The position numbers and the translations under genes are program-made. A stretch of 7,964 nt of DNA, taken from Cellvibrionales bacterium UBA1963. Lineage in GTDB: Bacteria; Pseudomonadota; Gammaproteobacteria; Pseudomonadales; UBA7434. The stretch covers positions 1 to 7,964 of the forward strand of contig DDED01000031.1 of the NCBI GenBank assembly GCA_002336035.1. The letters run 5' to 3'. The notes under the pieces are model-generated. The model saw only the letters and a list, made by a program, of their open reading frames with translations. It made no database searches and had not been told where the DNA came from. Below, in pieces: positions 1 to 6,149 of this stretch (its first letter is position 1; each line of letters opens with the position of its first letter).

Positions 1-787
1 TGCCGGTGGTAAATGTTGGATCTGATAGCGAATGAGTATGGCTGAGACTCCAAGAGGCCTTTTTAGCAACCGAAGGCACTTCGCGGTACATGTTAAATAC
101 TTCACCCTCGTCCATACCTAAAGACTCAATACAGTATTGGTAAGCATGGGTATGAATTGCTTCTTCGAAAGATTGACGCAGAATATATTGACGGCATTCT
201 GGGTTAGTGATCAAACGGTAGATTGCCAAGGCTAAGTTGTTGGCGACTAGAGAATCAGCCGTCGAAAAATACCCTAATGAACGCATAACAATGAGGCGTT
301 CATCGTCGCTAAGCCCCTCGTCATTCTTCCATAATGCAATATCAGCGGTCATGTTAACTTCTTGTGGCATCCAATGGTTCGCACAACCATCGAGGTATTT
401 CTGCCATGCCCAGTCGTACTTAAAGGGGACGAGTTGGTTAAGATCAGCGCGGCAGTTGATCATTCGCTTTTGATCGACTTGAATGCGTTGCCCACTTTGT
501 TCTAATTCTTCAAGTCCTGCGGATACATCCATATTGGCAATGACTTCGGCAGCATCGGCAATGTTTTTTGCGACGCTGGGTCCTTGGTCTTGACTGGCTG
601 TTTCGCTTTCTTCCGTGGGTGCGACCTCGCTTGGTGCTGCTGCTTCGGTAGCTGCTTGGGTGGTTGTTATCTCGGCAGCTTCTGCAATCTCTTCGGCTGC
701 GGCTTTACTAACAGCGGCCTCAACAACAGGTGCTGCGGGTGTGACGGTTGTTGTGCTTTCTTCTTGGTAATCATCCCAACTTATCAT
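1..787 (-). CDS. nrdB: Class Ia ribonucleoside-diphosphate reductase, beta (radical) subunit, 3'-truncated by the window edge
   Basis: The beta subunit houses the di-iron centre and tyrosyl radical that it delivers to NrdA for reduction of NDPs to dNDPs in the cytoplasm. The 262 visible residues begin MISWDDYQEE, followed by an Ala/Glu/Thr-rich low-complexity stretch (about 11-70) and a linker. The conserved fold starts near residue 105 (MINCRADLNQLVPFKYDWAW at 109-128). Metal ligands are visible as D178 (STADSLVANN), E209 and H212 (FEEAIHTHAY). Y216 sits at the H+4 position of the radical tyrosine (E. coli D84, E115, H118, Y122), and the 31-residue D-to-E spacing also matches E. coli. The remaining ligands and the C-terminal NrdA-binding tail lie outside the window. 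The start is supported by GAGG at 795-798, seven bases upstream of the ATG. It lies 102 bp downstream of nrdA and is probably co-transcribed. The N-terminal extension is not an ATP-cone. Function is certain; the extension's role is unknown. Confidence 0.96.
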   Translation of the reverse strand, partial: MISWDDYQEESTTTVTPAAPVVEAAVSKAAAEEIAEAAEITTTQAATEAAAPSEVAPTEESETASQDQGPSVAKNIADAAEVIANMDVSAGLEELEQSGQRIQVDQKRMINCRADLNQLVPFKYDWAWQKYLDGCANHWMPQEVNMTADIALWKNDEGLSDDERLIVMRSLGYFSTADSLVANNLALAIYRLITNPECRQYILRQSFEEAIHTHAYQYCIESLGMDEGEVFNMYREVPSVAKKASWSLSHTHSLSDPTFTTG

Positions 788-794
788 GGGTTTT

Positions 795-798
795 CCTC
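795..798 (-). promoter_or_regulatory. Ribosome binding site of nrdB
   Basis: GAGG (within ACGAGGAAAACCC on the minus strand) lies seven bases before the ATG at 787. It fixes the nrdB start upstream of the low-complexity N-terminal extension, so that extension is translated. Confidence 0.7.
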
Positions 799-833
799 GT
801 ATCTAATGTTTAATGGTTCGTGTTTGTTGTGAG

Positions 834-863
834 CGTGACAGCTGCAGTGAAGCAGCTGTCACG
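834..863 (-). repeat. Perfect 12-bp inverted repeat (hairpin) between nrdA and nrdB
   Basis: CGTGACAGCTGC at 834-845 and GCAGCTGTCACG at 852-863 are exact reverse complements separated by a six-base loop (AGTGAA on the plus strand). Eight of the twelve pairs are G:C, so the RNA hairpin should be stable. No T-run follows on either strand, so it is not a standard intrinsic terminator. It lies 26 bases after the nrdA stop and 46 bases before the nrdB start, leaving the nrdB Shine-Dalgarno free. Plausible roles are an intercistronic stabiliser that protects the 3' end of nrdA mRNA, partial attenuation, or an RNase processing site. The hairpin is seen directly; the role is inferred. Confidence 0.75.
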
Positions 864-889
864 GGTGAGTCATTGTGCCAATATCATTA

Positions 890-3775
890 TTACTGGCAAG
901 CATCGCAATCAGGGTCATCTAAAGAGCATGCCTGAGGCACTGGTGCCGGTTGTGCCATGGTATTATCAGCTGACGAAACGGCATTCAATTGACTTGTTTC
1001 AATTGTCGATTTTTCAGTGCCGGTCGCGGCTAATGAGCGCAAATAGTAAGTGGTTTTTAGGCCTCTAAGCCAAGCCATTCGATAAGTGATATCTAATTTT
1101 TTACCGCTGGCTTGGTTAATGTAAAGGTTTAACGATTGCGCTTGGTCAATCCACTTTTGACGACGGCTAGCGGCATCAACGATCCAGCGGGGCTCAACTT
1201 CAAATGCAGTCGAATAAATCTCCTTTAGGTCCTCGGGTATGCGAGCGATCTCTTTAACGCTACCTTCGTAATGTTTGAGGTCATTAACCATGACGCTATC
1301 CCATAGATTGCGGGCTTTGAGGTCGCGAACTAAATACGGATTAATCACTGTAAACTCGCCAGAAAGGTTCGATTTCACATACAAGTTTTGATAGGTCGGT
1401 TCAATTGATTGAGACACGCCTGTGATGTTAGCGATGGTTGCTGTTGGTGCGATTGCCATTACATTAGAGTTTCGCATACCGTTGGTTTTAACCGTTTCAC
1501 GGAGGCTACTCCAGTCTAAAGTTTGGCTATGATCGACTTCGATAAATTCTTTGCCGCGCTGCTCTTCAAGAATTTTCAATGAATCGATGGGTAAAATGCC
1601 TTGACTCCACAGAGAACCGTCAAAGCTCGAGTAGCTGCCGCGCTCGGTAGCCAGTGTTGATGATGCTTGAATTGCGTAATAGCTGACCGCTTCCATTGAG
1701 CGATCGGCAAACTCAACTGCCGCAACTGAGCCATAAGCTATTTTCTGCTTATACAGTGCATCCTGGAAGCCCATTATGCCAAGCCCTACAGGGCGATGAC
1801 GAAAGTTAGATGTGCGTGCTTGCGGCACGGAATAATAGTTAATATCAATCACGTTATCGAGCATGCGGACCGCCGTATCAATCGTCTGCTTCAACTTGAC
1901 TAGATCTAACCCGTTGTCGCCTATGTGTTGCGGCATGTTTATCGAGCCTAAATTACAAACTGCAATTTCATCTTGGCTGGTATTCAAGGTGATTTCTGTG
2001 CACAGGTTTGACGAGTGGACAACCCCTGTGTGCTGCTGCGGTGAACGTAAGTTGCACGGGTCTTTAAACGTTACCCAAGGGTGGCCCGTTTCAAATAGCA
2101 TGCCGAGCATTTTACGCCACAGATCTTGGGCTTTTATTCGACGAAATACGCTTATTTCACCGTTGTCGGCTTGAGCCTCATATTCTGCATAACGTGTTTC
2201 AAATGCCATGCCGTATAAATCGTGTAAATCAGGTGTGTCATTAGGCGTGAAGAGTGTCCAATCTTTATCTTCAAACACGCGCTTCATAAATAGATCAGGC
2301 ACCCAGTTAGCGGTATTCATGTCATGGGTACGTCGACGATCATCCCCAGTGTTTTTACGCAACTCGACAAACTCTTCCATGTCTAAATGCCAAGTTTCTA
2401 AGTAGGCACAAACTGCGCCTTTTCGTTTGCCACCTTGGTTGACGGCCACGGCTGTGTCGTTAACCACTTTTAGAAAAGGGACAACACCTTGCGATTTTCC
2501 ATTAGTGCCTTTGATATAAGCACCAAGCCCACGAACCGGTGTCCAGTCATTACCGAGTCCGCCGGCCCATTTAGACAGCATAGCGTTGTCGTGAATGGCA
2601 TTGTAGATGCCATCTAAGCTATCAGGCACAGTGGTTAAGTAGCATGAAGAAAGCTGTGGACGTAGAGTGCCGGCATTAAATAAGGTGGGTGTTGAACTCA
2701 TGTAATCAAATGACGATAACAAGTTGTAGAATTCTATAGCACGAGCGTTTTTATCGTCTTCTTGCATGGCCAAACCCATCGCAACACGCATAAAGAAAAC
2801 TTGCGGCAATTCGATTCTGACTTCATCTTTATGAATGAAATAGCGGTCAAACAGTGTTTGCAGGCCAAGGTATGTGAATTGAAGATCGCGGTTAGCATCG
2901 AGTGCTTGGCCTAATCGAGCTAAGTCAAACTCGGCGAGTTCAGGCGCTAACAATTCAAATTCGATACCTTTACTAATGTATGCAGTGAATGCCTTGCTGT
3001 AAAAATGCTTCATATCTGCTTGGGTAGCCGATGGCGCTACACCTAAAAATTCGAGTGCTTCACTGCGAATAGTATCGAGCAATAGGCGGGCCGTTACGAA
3101 ACTGTAGTTAGGATCTTTTTCTACCATTGTCCGTGCTGTCATCACTAAAGAGGTATTGACTTCGCTGACTGACACGCCGTCATACAGATTTTTTAGCGCT
3201 TCATCTAAAATATCACTGGCACTGACGCTTTCTAGGTCCTGGCAAGCTTCATTAACAATGGTATTTAAGCGCTGCATATCGAGAGGTTGGCGCGTGCCGT
3301 CTTCTAGAACCACATGGAGATTTGTTTCTGGCAGGGCTTCTGCTTGCAACTTTTCAGCTCGCAATTGGGCACGCTGGTCTCGATATAATACGTAATCGCG
3401 GGCGACCTTTTGTTCGCCACTGCGCATAAGTGCCAGTTCAACTTGGTCCTGAATGTCTTCAATATGGATCGTGCCACCAGAGGGCATACGGCGTTTGAAA
3501 ATAGCTGTAATTTGTTCTGCTAATTGTGCGACGGTATCGTGAATGCGATTAGACGCGGCGGCGGTACCTCCCTCGACGGCTAAAAAAGCTTTTGTAATAG
3601 CAACATTGATTTTTTCGACATCGTAGCTAACAACCGTTCCGTTCCGCTTAATAACGCGAATTTGTCCAGGTGCCATGGCCGCCATATCGATCGTGTCTGA
3701 ATTCATTGTGGCCGTTGTTGCGCCGCCGTCTCTTACTGAGCTGGTTGGTGAGATATTGCTCTCAGTTTGTTGCAT
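890..3775 (-). CDS. nrdA: Class Ia ribonucleoside-diphosphate reductase, alpha (catalytic) subunit, two ATP-cone type
   Basis: This 961-residue catalytic subunit reduces NDPs to dNDPs with NrdB. Domains in order: a variable leader (1-37); an ATP-cone (about 38-135) with the VIKRNGTVVSYDVEKI motif at 41-56, the overall activity site for ATP/dATP; a second, degenerate cone-like domain (about 153-240, LHVVLEDGTRQPLD) lacking the Lys-Arg nucleotide motif; then the alpha/beta barrel. Catalytic residues align with E. coli: C378 (SSCYL) and C607 (AVCNLGSINM) as the redox pair, and N590, C592 (thiyl) and E594 in NLCTE. The loop APTATIANITG is at 776-786, and Y910-Y911 are the radical-transfer tyrosines. 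The tail ends CSLDDPDCDACQ, with C950, C957 and C960 as candidate reductant-shuttling cysteines. Length and double cone match the Pseudomonas-type subclass rather than E. coli NrdA (about 760 aa). The start is set by GAGGAG at 3781-3786. All essential residues I checked are present. Confidence 0.98.
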   Translation of the reverse strand: MQQTESNISPTSSVRDGGATTATMNSDTIDMAAMAPGQIRVIKRNGTVVSYDVEKINVAITKAFLAVEGGTAAASNRIHDTVAQLAEQITAIFKRRMPSGGTIHIEDIQDQVELALMRSGEQKVARDYVLYRDQRAQLRAEKLQAEALPETNLHVVLEDGTRQPLDMQRLNTIVNEACQDLESVSASDILDEALKNLYDGVSVSEVNTSLVMTARTMVEKDPNYSFVTARLLLDTIRSEALEFLGVAPSATQADMKHFYSKAFTAYISKGIEFELLAPELAEFDLARLGQALDANRDLQFTYLGLQTLFDRYFIHKDEVRIELPQVFFMRVAMGLAMQEDDKNARAIEFYNLLSSFDYMSSTPTLFNAGTLRPQLSSCYLTTVPDSLDGIYNAIHDNAMLSKWAGGLGNDWTPVRGLGAYIKGTNGKSQGVVPFLKVVNDTAVAVNQGGKRKGAVCAYLETWHLDMEEFVELRKNTGDDRRRTHDMNTANWVPDLFMKRVFEDKDWTLFTPNDTPDLHDLYGMAFETRYAEYEAQADNGEISVFRRIKAQDLWRKMLGMLFETGHPWVTFKDPCNLRSPQQHTGVVHSSNLCTEITLNTSQDEIAVCNLGSINMPQHIGDNGLDLVKLKQTIDTAVRMLDNVIDINYYSVPQARTSNFRHRPVGLGIMGFQDALYKQKIAYGSVAAVEFADRSMEAVSYYAIQASSTLATERGSYSSFDGSLWSQGILPIDSLKILEEQRGKEFIEVDHSQTLDWSSLRETVKTNGMRNSNVMAIAPTATIANITGVSQSIEPTYQNLYVKSNLSGEFTVINPYLVRDLKARNLWDSVMVNDLKHYEGSVKEIARIPEDLKEIYSTAFEVEPRWIVDAASRRQKWIDQAQSLNLYINQASGKKLDITYRMAWLRGLKTTYYLRSLAATGTEKSTIETSQLNAVSSADNTMAQPAPVPQACSLDDPDCDACQ

Positions 3776-3780
3776 GTTGA

Positions 3781-3786
3781 CTCCTC
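3781..3786 (-). promoter_or_regulatory. Ribosome binding site of nrdA
   Basis: GAGGAG on the minus strand, five bases before the ATG at 3775, is a near-ideal Shine-Dalgarno. It favours this start over the in-frame Met codons at residues 24, 31 and 34. Confidence 0.8.
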
Positions 3787-3933
3787 AGTCTCTATTTTTG
3801 TTTGTTTTATCATTCTATTTTGAATGTTTTTTAGGGTATTTCTTGTTCTTTCGAAACGGTTTAGCTTTGTGTGGATCGGTATAGTGCTGCGGGAAAGCAG
3901 TGAGGTTATAAACAACTGAACATCGAGGGATAA

Positions 3934-3957
3934 AAAGAGTCAATTTTTTGACTTTTT
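3934..3957. repeat. A/T-rich inverted repeat in the presumed nrdA leader
   Basis: AGTCAA at 3938-3943 and TTGACT at 3948-3953 form a six-base-pair stem with a four-base loop. Three more A:T pairs lie outside a single mismatch at 3937/3954 (G:U if read on the plus strand). On the minus strand it is followed by CTTTTTATCC, so it faintly resembles a weak terminator or attenuator upstream of nrdA. Its low G+C content argues against strong termination. Confidence 0.35.
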
Positions 3958-3974
3958 ACAATTCGGCTTCAACT

Positions 3975-3980
3975 TTTATA
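3975..3980 (-). promoter_or_regulatory. Candidate -10 hexamer for nrdA (TATAAA)
   Basis: TATAAA reads on the minus strand 195 bases before the nrdA start, five of six matches to the sigma-70 -10. The expected -35 position carries only a poor match (AATTTG at 17-bp spacing), so this is a weak candidate. Another -10-like hexamer, TACAAT, lies at 4074-4079, also without a good -35. Confidence 0.25.
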
Positions 3981-4106
3981 ACGCGTTTTTCCTTTTCCAA
4001 ATTGCTTATTTCGGGCTATCTTATTGCCACTGAAGGACATTAATATCGTAAAATCCTATGAATCAAGGCAGTGATTGTATTTTAAACCCGAAAAAGCATT
4101 TTTTGG

Positions 4107-4118
4107 TGATTTAAATCA
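4107..4118. promoter_or_regulatory. Palindrome TGATTTAAATCA, FNR/Anr-like operator candidate
   Basis: This is a perfect 12-bp palindrome. Read as GTGAT-TTAA-ATCAG it matches eight of the ten specified bases of the FNR/Anr consensus TTGAT-N4-ATCAA; only the outermost base on each side differs. It overlaps by one base the TTGACT hexamer at 4118-4123 on the minus strand, so a bound protein would sit in the core promoter if that hexamer is a real -35. The palindrome is seen; assignment to an FNR-family regulator is inferred and tentative. Confidence 0.35.
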
Positions 4119-4123
4119 GTCAA
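4118..4123 (-). promoter_or_regulatory. Candidate -35 hexamer (TTGACT) for nrdA
   Basis: TTGACT on the minus strand matches five of six bases of the sigma-70 -35. At 17-bp spacing the -10 position reads AATGCT, which is poor, so an activator may be needed or this may not be the promoter. It lies between the NrdR-like dyad (4124-4139) and the FNR-like palindrome (4107-4118), which is why I list it. It would imply a leader of about 300 bases. Confidence 0.3.
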
Positions 4124-4139
4124 ACCCTACATGTTGGGG
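4124..4139. promoter_or_regulatory. NrdR-box-like dyad upstream of nrdA
   Basis: NrdR is the ATP-cone/zinc-ribbon repressor of bacterial nrd operons; it binds paired 16-bp boxes close to acaCwAtATaTwGtgt. Here the central ten bases CTACATGTTG (4127-4136) match eight of ten core positions. The surrounding stretch 4122-4141 is symmetric at eight of ten base pairs. A weaker second copy with six of ten core matches lies at 4154-4169 (core TACAAGATAG, followed by TG). The centre-to-centre distance is 30 bp, close to the three helical turns usual for paired NrdR boxes. The matches are imperfect, so this is a candidate only. Confidence 0.4.
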
Positions 4140-4210
4140 TTAGCTGTGCACAGACATACAAGATAGTGCGGTTGAGCTAATTATGCAAGACCTAAACTCT
4201 GCGTTTTATC

Positions 4211-4230
4211 TGTGAATTTCCTGTGGATAA
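4211..4230 (-). promoter_or_regulatory. DnaA boxes upstream of nrdA (one exact, one degenerate)
   Basis: The minus strand reads TTATCCACA at 4222-4230, an exact consensus DnaA box. A second copy at 4211-4219 (AAATTCACA, seven of nine) has the same orientation and is offset by 11 bp, about one helical turn, which suits cooperative DnaA binding. Further seven-of-nine matches in the same orientation lie at 4145-4153 and 3870-3878. DnaA binding upstream of nrdAB is established in E. coli, where it links dNTP synthesis to initiation. The exact box is about 450 bp from the nrdA start and 407 bp from glpK; I assign it to nrdA on the known biology. Confidence 0.55.
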
Positions 4231-4458
4231 GTTCTCGTGTTTGTACCTACTAACCGTAAGGCTGAGACGCAAGATGCCTTTTCTTTATGGGTGCTAATTT
4301 TGAGGAGTTAAAATTATTTTCGCATAAAAATTATTTTTATAATTACTTTTTATTATTAGAAGAAGATAAGCTTTTTTCGGGCTCAAAGTTGCTTTATTTT
4401 CGACCGTTATGAGGTGGGCAGCTTTTTTTTCGCATTGATTAATGGATAGCTTTTCAGC

Positions 4459-4532
4459 CACGGTTAAAAACAATGTATTTGGCGAATCAGTAAACAATTT
4501 ATAGAATGTTGCCGTAATATTTTTTAACCGTG
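4459..4532. repeat. Perfect 12-bp inverted repeat spaced by 50 bp upstream of glpK
   Basis: CACGGTTAAAAA at 4459-4470 and TTTTTAACCGTG at 4521-4532 are exact reverse complements with a 50-bp AT-rich spacer. No transposase, target-site duplication or T-flanked stem is apparent. It could be the base of a structured small RNA, paired binding sites for a DNA-looping regulator, or a remnant of a miniature element. I cannot decide between these from one copy. Confidence 0.5.
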
Positions 4533-4538
4533 CCAATC

Positions 4539-4558
4539 ACGTTATTGCGGTATAACGT
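4539..4558. promoter_or_regulatory. Operator-like dyad ACGTTAT-N6-ATAACGT upstream of glpK
   Basis: Seven-base arms (4539-4545 and 4552-4558) form a perfect dyad with a six-base spacer, the size expected for a dimeric helix-turn-helix repressor. It contains TATAAC at 4551-4556, a five-of-six -10 hexamer reading toward glpK, although no good -35 stands at the right spacing. It does not match the GlpR operator pattern I know from E. coli. Position about 80 bp before the glpK start makes a role in glpK control plausible. Confidence 0.35.
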
Positions 4559-4623
4559 CAGTGCAGAGCATAATGAGTCACTATCACTTAAGACGAACAA
4601 TGGTGTTGCAATAGATGCCATTC

Positions 4624-4629
4624 AAGGAG
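4624..4629 (+). promoter_or_regulatory. Ribosome binding site that decides the TTG start of glpK
   Basis: AAGGAG ends seven bases before the TTG at 4637. The nearest ATG (4645) is out of frame, and the kinase motif DQGTSSSR begins only 15 codons after the TTG, so TTG is the only start that fits both signal and family length. Confidence 0.8.
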
Positions 4630-4636
4630 TCCTCAA

Positions 4637-6148
4637 TTGAAAAGATGCAACTCAAAGGGCCCTTTGTTGCTCGCCATTGATCAGGGAACGAGCAGTTCTC
4701 GTGCTATTTTATTTGATGGCAATGCACAGACCGTTGCGCAGCACCAGGTGCCGCTTGACGTGAGCTTCCCGCAAAATGGTTGGGTTGAACAGGATGCCGA
4801 GCAAATATGGCGGGATACATTGAAGTGTTGCCAGAATGTGCTGACCGATCCCGTTTGTTTAGCGTCCACCGTGTCAATCGGGATCACAAACCAGCGCGAG
4901 ACTACAGTTGTCTGGAATAAAATCAGCGGTCAACCTATTCATAACGCTATCGTCTGGCAGGATCGACGCACGACTGATTATTGTCAGCACTTACAAGCGC
5001 TCGGCCACGAGGACAATGTCAGTGAACGGACGGGGTTACGGTTAGATCCCTACTTTTCGGCTTCGAAAATAGCTTGGCTATTAGCGCATGTTGAGGGCGC
5101 AAGACAGCAAGCCGAGGCTGGCGAGTTATTATTTGGCACTATTGATAGCTTTTTATTATGGCGCTTAACAGACGGCAAGGTTCATGCGACGGATCGGAGC
5201 AATGCCTCACGGACGCTTTTATTAAACATTCATCGGGGTGAGTGGGATGATGAGATGCTGGCATTGTTTGATATTCCGCGCTCAATGTTGCCACACGTTC
5301 GAGATAACGTTGCCGATTTTGGGGAGACGGCTGCGCACATTTTAGGCCGCTCAATTCCGATTAAGGCCATGATTGGCGACCAACAAGCGGCATTGGTAGG
5401 ACAAGCTTGCTTCAGTGAAGGCATGGTTAAGTCAACTTACGGCACTGGTTGCTTTATGTTGATGAACACCGGCGATAACATCGTTCGTTCGAACAATCGG
5501 TTGCTCACCACGATTGCTTACAGTATTAATGGTGAATGTCGCTATGCGTTAGAGGGGTCCATTTTTGTTGCAGGTGCTGCTATTCAGTGGCTTCGTGATG
5601 GATTAGCCCTGTTTGAACAAACCGATGACAGCGAGGCGATGGCGCAACAGTTGAGCAGTAATCAAGGTGTTTATTTTGTGCCCGCATTAACGGGCCTTGG
5701 TGCGCCTTATTGGCGGCCCGAGGTGCGCGGTGCCATTGTTGGCCTAGCTCGCGATACTGGCTCCGCTCATATTGCCCGGGCGGCCTTGGAGGCGCAGGCC
5801 TATCAAACCCGTGATTTAATCGCTGCCATGGCCTCCGATACAGGGCTGCCGTTAAGTTTGATGCGGGTAGATGGTGGGTTAGTGGCTAATCAATTCGTCT
5901 GTCAATTTTTAGCTGATATTTTACAAACTCCAATCGATGTGCCGATAGTCACTGAAGCAACCGCTTGGGGAGCCGCCAGCTTAGCCGGTTTGGGTGTAGG
6001 ATTATTCAGCGATCTTGATGAAATGGCTCAGCAGTGGCAAATGCAGCATCGCTATTCAGTACAGATGGCAAATAAAGAGGCTAATACCTTATACGCGGGC
6101 TGGCAACAGGCCGTGCAATCTATATTGGGTGAGAAGATTGACGCGTAA
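4637..6148 (+). CDS. glpK: Glycerol kinase
   Basis: ATP-dependent phosphorylation of glycerol to sn-glycerol-3-phosphate in the cytoplasm, which traps glycerol for catabolism or lipid synthesis. The protein is an FGGY-family kinase of 503 residues, the usual GlpK length. The N-terminal phosphate-binding motif DQGTSSSR is at 15-22. Glycerol-contacting residues align with E. coli: R87 and E88 (NQRETT), W107 (IVWQDRR), Y139 (DPYFSASK), catalytic D248 (IGDQQAAL) and F273 (TYGTGCF). The adenine/phosphate lobe includes LTGLGAPYW (351-359) and VDGGLVAN (411-418). The start is TTG behind a strong Shine-Dalgarno. The loop that carries GGKGGTR in E. coli, used for fructose-1,6-bisphosphate inhibition, reads AHILGRS here and is one residue shorter; the C-terminal segment that binds EIIA-Glc also differs, so E. 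coli-style allostery is probably absent. No glpF, glpD or glpR is adjacent; it appears monocistronic. Confidence 0.97.
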   Translation: MKRCNSKGPLLLAIDQGTSSSRAILFDGNAQTVAQHQVPLDVSFPQNGWVEQDAEQIWRDTLKCCQNVLTDPVCLASTVSIGITNQRETTVVWNKISGQPIHNAIVWQDRRTTDYCQHLQALGHEDNVSERTGLRLDPYFSASKIAWLLAHVEGARQQAEAGELLFGTIDSFLLWRLTDGKVHATDRSNASRTLLLNIHRGEWDDEMLALFDIPRSMLPHVRDNVADFGETAAHILGRSIPIKAMIGDQQAALVGQACFSEGMVKSTYGTGCFMLMNTGDNIVRSNNRLLTTIAYSINGECRYALEGSIFVAGAAIQWLRDGLALFEQTDDSEAMAQQLSSNQGVYFVPALTGLGAPYWRPEVRGAIVGLARDTGSAHIARAALEAQAYQTRDLIAAMASDTGLPLSLMRVDGGLVANQFVCQFLADILQTPIDVPIVTEATAWGAASLAGLGVGLFSDLDEMAQQWQMQHRYSVQMANKEANTLYAGWQQAVQSILGEKIDA

Positions 6149-6149
6149 T

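Larger units (their letters stand above)
3776..4636. other. 861-bp divergent intergenic region between nrdA and glpK
   Basis: I find no convincing gene here. The region is AT-rich, most strongly at about 4300-4530, where long A and T tracts occur and an 11-base A/T motif (AAAATTATTTT) is repeated at 4310 and 4327. It must contain the promoters of both nrdA (leftward) and glpK (rightward). The half nearest nrdA holds DnaA-box, NrdR-like and FNR-like elements; the half nearest glpK holds two inverted repeats. Its length leaves room for a long nrdA leader or an unannotated small RNA, but no strong intrinsic terminator marks the end of one. Confidence 0.7.

Noticed and set aside
36..60. 24-base near-repeat (about 21 matches with one gap) shared by nrdB coding DNA and the nrdA upstream region near 4259
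   Set aside because: Imperfect, one copy lies inside conserved coding sequence, and a match of this quality is expected by chance in a window of this size.
584..832. Plus-strand frame encoding a Cys/Gly/Phe-rich peptide
   Set aside because: It is the antisense shadow of the Ala/Glu/Thr-rich low-complexity 5' part of nrdB; the strange composition follows from that.
4411..4430. T-run preceded by GC bases resembling an intrinsic terminator on the plus strand
   Set aside because: No stable stem can be paired immediately before the T-run, and there is no upstream plus-strand gene to terminate.
4294..4536. 80-codon minus-strand open frame in the AT-rich region
   Set aside because: It starts with TTG without a Shine-Dalgarno, lies in A/T-tract DNA where Lys/Asn/Ile-rich frames arise by chance, and its product shows no domain or signal.
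4571..4590. Possible CRP site upstream of glpK (TGA...TCAC)
   Set aside because: Half-sites match poorly and are separated by seven rather than six bases.
5139..5424. Overlapping minus-strand frames inside glpK
   Set aside because: They are antisense shadows of a strongly conserved kinase gene, without ribosome sites or recognisable products.
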